34,334 bases of DNA from Myxococcales bacterium (GTDB taxonomy: Bacteria; Myxococcota_A; UBA9160; UBA4427), in assembly GCA_014240165.1 (NCBI GenBank), contig JAAZXM010000043.1:1-34334 (forward strand), in the 5' to 3' direction. Positions 31,838-34,334 of this stretch are shown piece by piece (position 1 is the stretch's first letter; each line of letters starts with the position of its first letter). The translations under genes were made by a program, and so were the position numbers. The notes beneath the pieces were generated by a model that saw nothing but the letters and a program-made list of their open reading frames with translations, did not search any database and had not been told where the DNA came from.

Positions 31838-34195
31838 ATGGATATGAACTCGAAATCAGCGAACTCGGCAACGCTGGACGCGCCTGAGCTCGAGGACCAT
31901 TGGCCGGATATCGCCGCTGGCAGCCTTCACTCCCCGACAGCCAGCGAATCGCTTCTTCGATCGAGTATTCGGCTTTTACTCATAGGCTCGCTGATTCTTT
32001 TGCTGGGAACACCGCTTCTCACCCACGGAACCGTCAAGTACTCCACTGCCGTCTACCTCCCCCTCTCTCTTTTCTTTTACGCGATCCTCAAACTTCAGGA
32101 TCACGGATATAAACAGTTGGCGGGCTGGAGCCTCTGCGGAGGGCTCTTCTCCGCGGTGGTGCTGGGCATCCTTTTCTTTGGAGGGATCAAGGCGCAATCA
32201 GCCGTCGTTTTTTCCACCGTGATCATCATGGCAGCTCTGAATATCGGCGGACGCGCAGCCATCTTCTTCGGCTTGCTCAGCGCCTTGGCGGTGGTCGCTC
32301 TCGTTCAGGCCGACACGATGGGGCTCACGCCGACTCCCCTGGTTCCCATCACCCCCGAGGCGATCCTGTCATCCACATTGCTCAATCTCGGCATCGTCGC
32401 GGTTGTGATGCGAAAATCGGTTCAGCAACTCAAATCTGCTCAGGCCCAACTGGAAGAATCCGAACTCAGGCACGATCTCTACGGGCATCGGCTGGAAAAG
32501 CTTCACGCCCAGACCCGAGAACGGGCGCGATTCGCCCGGGCGATCTCGGATATCTCCGAGAGCGTCATCCACAGCGACTTCAACGAGTGGCGACCCCGTG
32601 CGATGCATACCGTACGAGACGCCTTCGACGCCATTGCGGTCGGCCTCTACCAGACCTCCACGGGGTCGAATCCGCATCTGACCGACTGGTCAGGCGAAGA
32701 TCATCAAAAGACAAGATCCGCTTGTAACGCGCTCGCCCAGACCGACTGCGTTCCGGCTGGTGAAGCCTTTAGCCATCTCACGCGGGAAGAAAACATCGAT
32801 GCCTTCTACAATTTCGGCGAAGAAATAGAAACTGCGCTGATTATCTCTATACCGGGGAGAACGCACTCACAAGCCCAATTGATCGTGCTCCTATCTGGAG
32901 ATGTGGATACGAACCGGGCGCTCGCCAAAGATATCCAAACCCTCCGATCGATTATCGGCTCGAGCATGGAACGAGCGGCGGCCGAGCAGAAGATGCGAGT
33001 CGCGCAGCGCATGGAAACCGTAGGACGCCTGGCCGGGTCTGTCGCTCACGACTTCAATAATTTGCTGACAACCATCATGGGTTGCTCGCAACTCCTGATC
33101 GATGACGAGCGGAAGAACGAAAAGGATGTCGAACTGCTTTCGGATATTGTCCGTGCAGCAGATCACGCTGCGCTGCTCACACGAAAACTGCTCGTACTCA
33201 GTCGAAAACAGGTCGTCCTCGCGAGCCCGGTGGATCTCGGAAGAGCCACTCAAGATTTTTGTCGCATGGCGGACAGAATGGTTGGAGAGAACATAGAGGT
33301 CGAGTTCAATCCACCTCGAGACGAAGCCTACATTCTCGCCGACCCTTCCAATATCGAGCAAATCCTCCTCAACCTGACCGTGAATGCCCGGGATGCGATG
33401 CCGGGGGGCGGAAAAATCGGAATCGACCTGGGCCGTTGCTCAGCCAACGACCCGCGCCTCGGAGACGTCCGGACCGACCTGCATGGGAATTTCGTCGAAC
33501 TCAACTTCACCGATACCGGATCGGGCATGTCGGAACACGTACTTGAGCACCTCTTTGAGCCGTTCTTCACCACCAAGAAGTCCGGCACTGGGCTCGGGTT
33601 GGCATCGGTACGGAAGATCCTCGAAGACCTGGGTGGATTCATTCGCGTCTCATCGTCTCCCCAAACCGGCACCGAATTCTCAATCTTCTTCCCCGAAGAA
33701 AAGGCCTGTGCTCCAGAGAGCGAGCAGAAAGTCGATTTTACGGATTGGTCAGGCAACGGAGAGAGTATTCTGCTCGTAGATGACAACGATCATGTGCGAA
33801 AGACCTTGAAGCAGGTCCTCAAGCAAGCCGGGTATCGCGTCTCATTGGCGCATGGGGGTCTCGGTGCACTGCAGACGATTGAAAAATCAACAACCGAATT
33901 TGAACTAATCCTTACGGATATCATCATGCCGAATATCTCGGGAATCGAATTCGCCAACACTCTGCGAGCGCGGGGAGATCAGACACCCATCGTCTTCATG
34001 AGCGGCTTCGCGGACTCGACGGAAGCGGAAGTTCGAGGCATGGGTGATTTCATAGCGAAACCCTTTACCTCTACCGATCTCCTCGCGCGCATACGCCTGA
34101 GTCTCCAGAAAAATATCGCGAGCTATCGGAACCAATCCCTGCCGAAAAGCCCCGCGCAACTCCCAGAGCGGGCAAGCATCGGACCTCGACCCTGA
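31838..34195 (+). CDS. Hybrid sensor histidine kinase with a C-terminal receiver domain
   Basis: The protein is 785 aa with ATG 31838 and AAGGG about ten bases upstream. Several membrane segments lie within about 44-190 (LLLIGSLILLLGTPLL, VVLGILFFGG, a run near 135-155, and one near 177-190). A coiled-coil-like stretch and a GAF-like region (about 250-375) follow. The dimerisation/phospho-acceptor motif is SVAHDFNNLLT (H404). The ATPase domain has N516, D559 (TDTGSG) and GTGLGLASV. The receiver (about 643-760) carries D694 in LTDIIMPNISG and K741. The kinase senses an unknown signal through the membrane part. No separate response regulator with an output domain is seen beside it, so phosphotransfer to a distant partner is likely. 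Confidence 0.95.
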   Translation: MDMNSKSANSATLDAPELEDHWPDIAAGSLHSPTASESLLRSSIRLLLIGSLILLLGTPLLTHGTVKYSTAVYLPLSLFFYAILKLQDHGYKQLAGWSLCGGLFSAVVLGILFFGGIKAQSAVVFSTVIIMAALNIGGRAAIFFGLLSALAVVALVQADTMGLTPTPLVPITPEAILSSTLLNLGIVAVVMRKSVQQLKSAQAQLEESELRHDLYGHRLEKLHAQTRERARFARAISDISESVIHSDFNEWRPRAMHTVRDAFDAIAVGLYQTSTGSNPHLTDWSGEDHQKTRSACNALAQTDCVPAGEAFSHLTREENIDAFYNFGEEIETALIISIPGRTHSQAQLIVLLSGDVDTNRALAKDIQTLRSIIGSSMERAAAEQKMRVAQRMETVGRLAGSVAHDFNNLLTTIMGCSQLLIDDERKNEKDVELLSDIVRAADHAALLTRKLLVLSRKQVVLASPVDLGRATQDFCRMADRMVGENIEVEFNPPRDEAYILADPSNIEQILLNLTVNARDAMPGGGKIGIDLGRCSANDPRLGDVRTDLHGNFVELNFTDTGSGMSEHVLEHLFEPFFTTKKSGTGLGLASVRKILEDLGGFIRVSSSPQTGTEFSIFFPEEKACAPESEQKVDFTDWSGNGESILLVDDNDHVRKTLKQVLKQAGYRVSLAHGGLGALQTIEKSTTEFELILTDIIMPNISGIEFANTLRARGDQTPIVFMSGFADSTEAEVRGMGDFIAKPFTSTDLLARIRLSLQKNIASYRNQSLPKSPAQLPERASIGPRP

Positions 34196-34234
34196 ACCAG
34201 GAATCTCTCCGATCAACTGCAGTCCAGAAAAGAA

Positions 34235-34268
34235 AAATGCCGGACGACCCTGGGGTCGCCCGGCATTT
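34235..34268. terminator. Bidirectional intrinsic terminator
   Basis: A 15-bp stem with one A-C mismatch (arms 34235-34249 and 34254-34268, loop CTGG) lies 39 nt after the kinase stop. On the minus strand the stem is followed by TTTTTCTTTT, a strong U-tract; on the plus strand only a short ATTTCT follows. It probably ends both the kinase transcript and a minus-strand gene entering from the right. Confidence 0.85.
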
Positions 34269-34305
34269 CTGATCGAGCAAATCGAAACGAGTGCGGTCTC
34301 GCCGT

Positions 34306-34334
34306 CTAGGCGGATTCACCCGCAAAGCGCCGGC
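34306..34334 (-). CDS. Possible 3' end of a minus-strand gene continuing past the window
   Basis: Read on the minus strand, the last nine codons spell RRFAGESA followed by TAG (34308-34306). A strong minus-strand terminator begins 38 nt beyond. The fragment is too short to name a product, and the call rests mainly on the terminator's orientation. Confidence 0.35.

Noticed and set aside
1..34334. Search for CRISPR arrays, tRNA genes, insertion sequences and integrase sites
   Set aside because: No regularly spaced repeats, cloverleaf-like sequences, transposase motifs or flanking direct repeats were seen.

Overview
The window is about 34 kb of high-GC, gene-dense chromosomal DNA from a free-living heterotrophic bacterium. 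No rRNA, tRNA, CRISPR array or mobile element was seen. The gene set (two PF13469-type sulfotransferases, DUF3604, KstD-like and HsaA-like flavoproteins, a GPH symporter, several SDRs, a single-chain acyl-CoA carboxylase, a PilZ protein and a hybrid histidine kinase) resembles environmental 'deltaproteobacterial'/Myxococcota-like or related proteobacterial genomes. That placement is an inference from gene content only.

Layout. 1-1221 (+) is the 3' end of a ProA-like aldehyde dehydrogenase. Converging on it is a tightly packed minus-strand operon (5604 to 1252): an alkyl-sulfatase-like metallo-hydrolase, a sulfotransferase, an SDR and a PlsC-type acyltransferase, with two 4-nt stop/start overlaps. 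Divergent from it is a VOC/epimerase-like gene (5706-6155). A second minus-strand block (14310 to 6190) holds another sulfotransferase, an uncharacterised 501-aa protein, a secreted DUF3604 protein and a 1157-aa BC-BCCP-CT acyl-CoA carboxylase. At 14.3-16.7 kb a TetR regulator lies between two paralogous SDRs, with a palindrome over the divergent promoter. A GPH symporter and an unusual protein with three PilZ domains follow.

20.2-25.0 kb is a run of four flavoenzymes (nitroreductase, acyl-CoA dehydrogenase, HsaA-like ACAD-fold oxidoreductase, KstD-like FAD protein) that looks like oxidation of a steroid- or terpenoid-like ring compound or its CoA thioesters. A 49-aa lipoprotein comes next. 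Then a compact three-gene cassette (25271-28436) encodes a divergent YrdC/Sua5-fold protein that keeps the KxR/SxN residues, an FAD monooxygenase and a class-I PLP enzyme. I do not recognise this as a known pathway. The window closes with housekeeping-type genes: a queuosine-precursor (YhhQ-type) transporter, an AlkA-like glycosylase, an RluA-family pseudouridine synthase whose usual N-terminal extension is a separate overlapping gene, and a hybrid sensor kinase followed by a bidirectional terminator.

Working model (inference): the organism handles lipids or steroids. The carboxylase and VOC protein would feed propionyl/methylmalonyl-type CoA metabolism, the SDRs and flavoenzymes would oxidise rings and side chains, and the two sulfotransferase operons would add or turn over sulfate on alcohol-bearing lipids. 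The best candidates for undescribed biology are the sulfotransferase/sulfatase-like/acyltransferase operon, the YrdC-FAD-PLP cassette with its structured leader, and the triple-PilZ protein.
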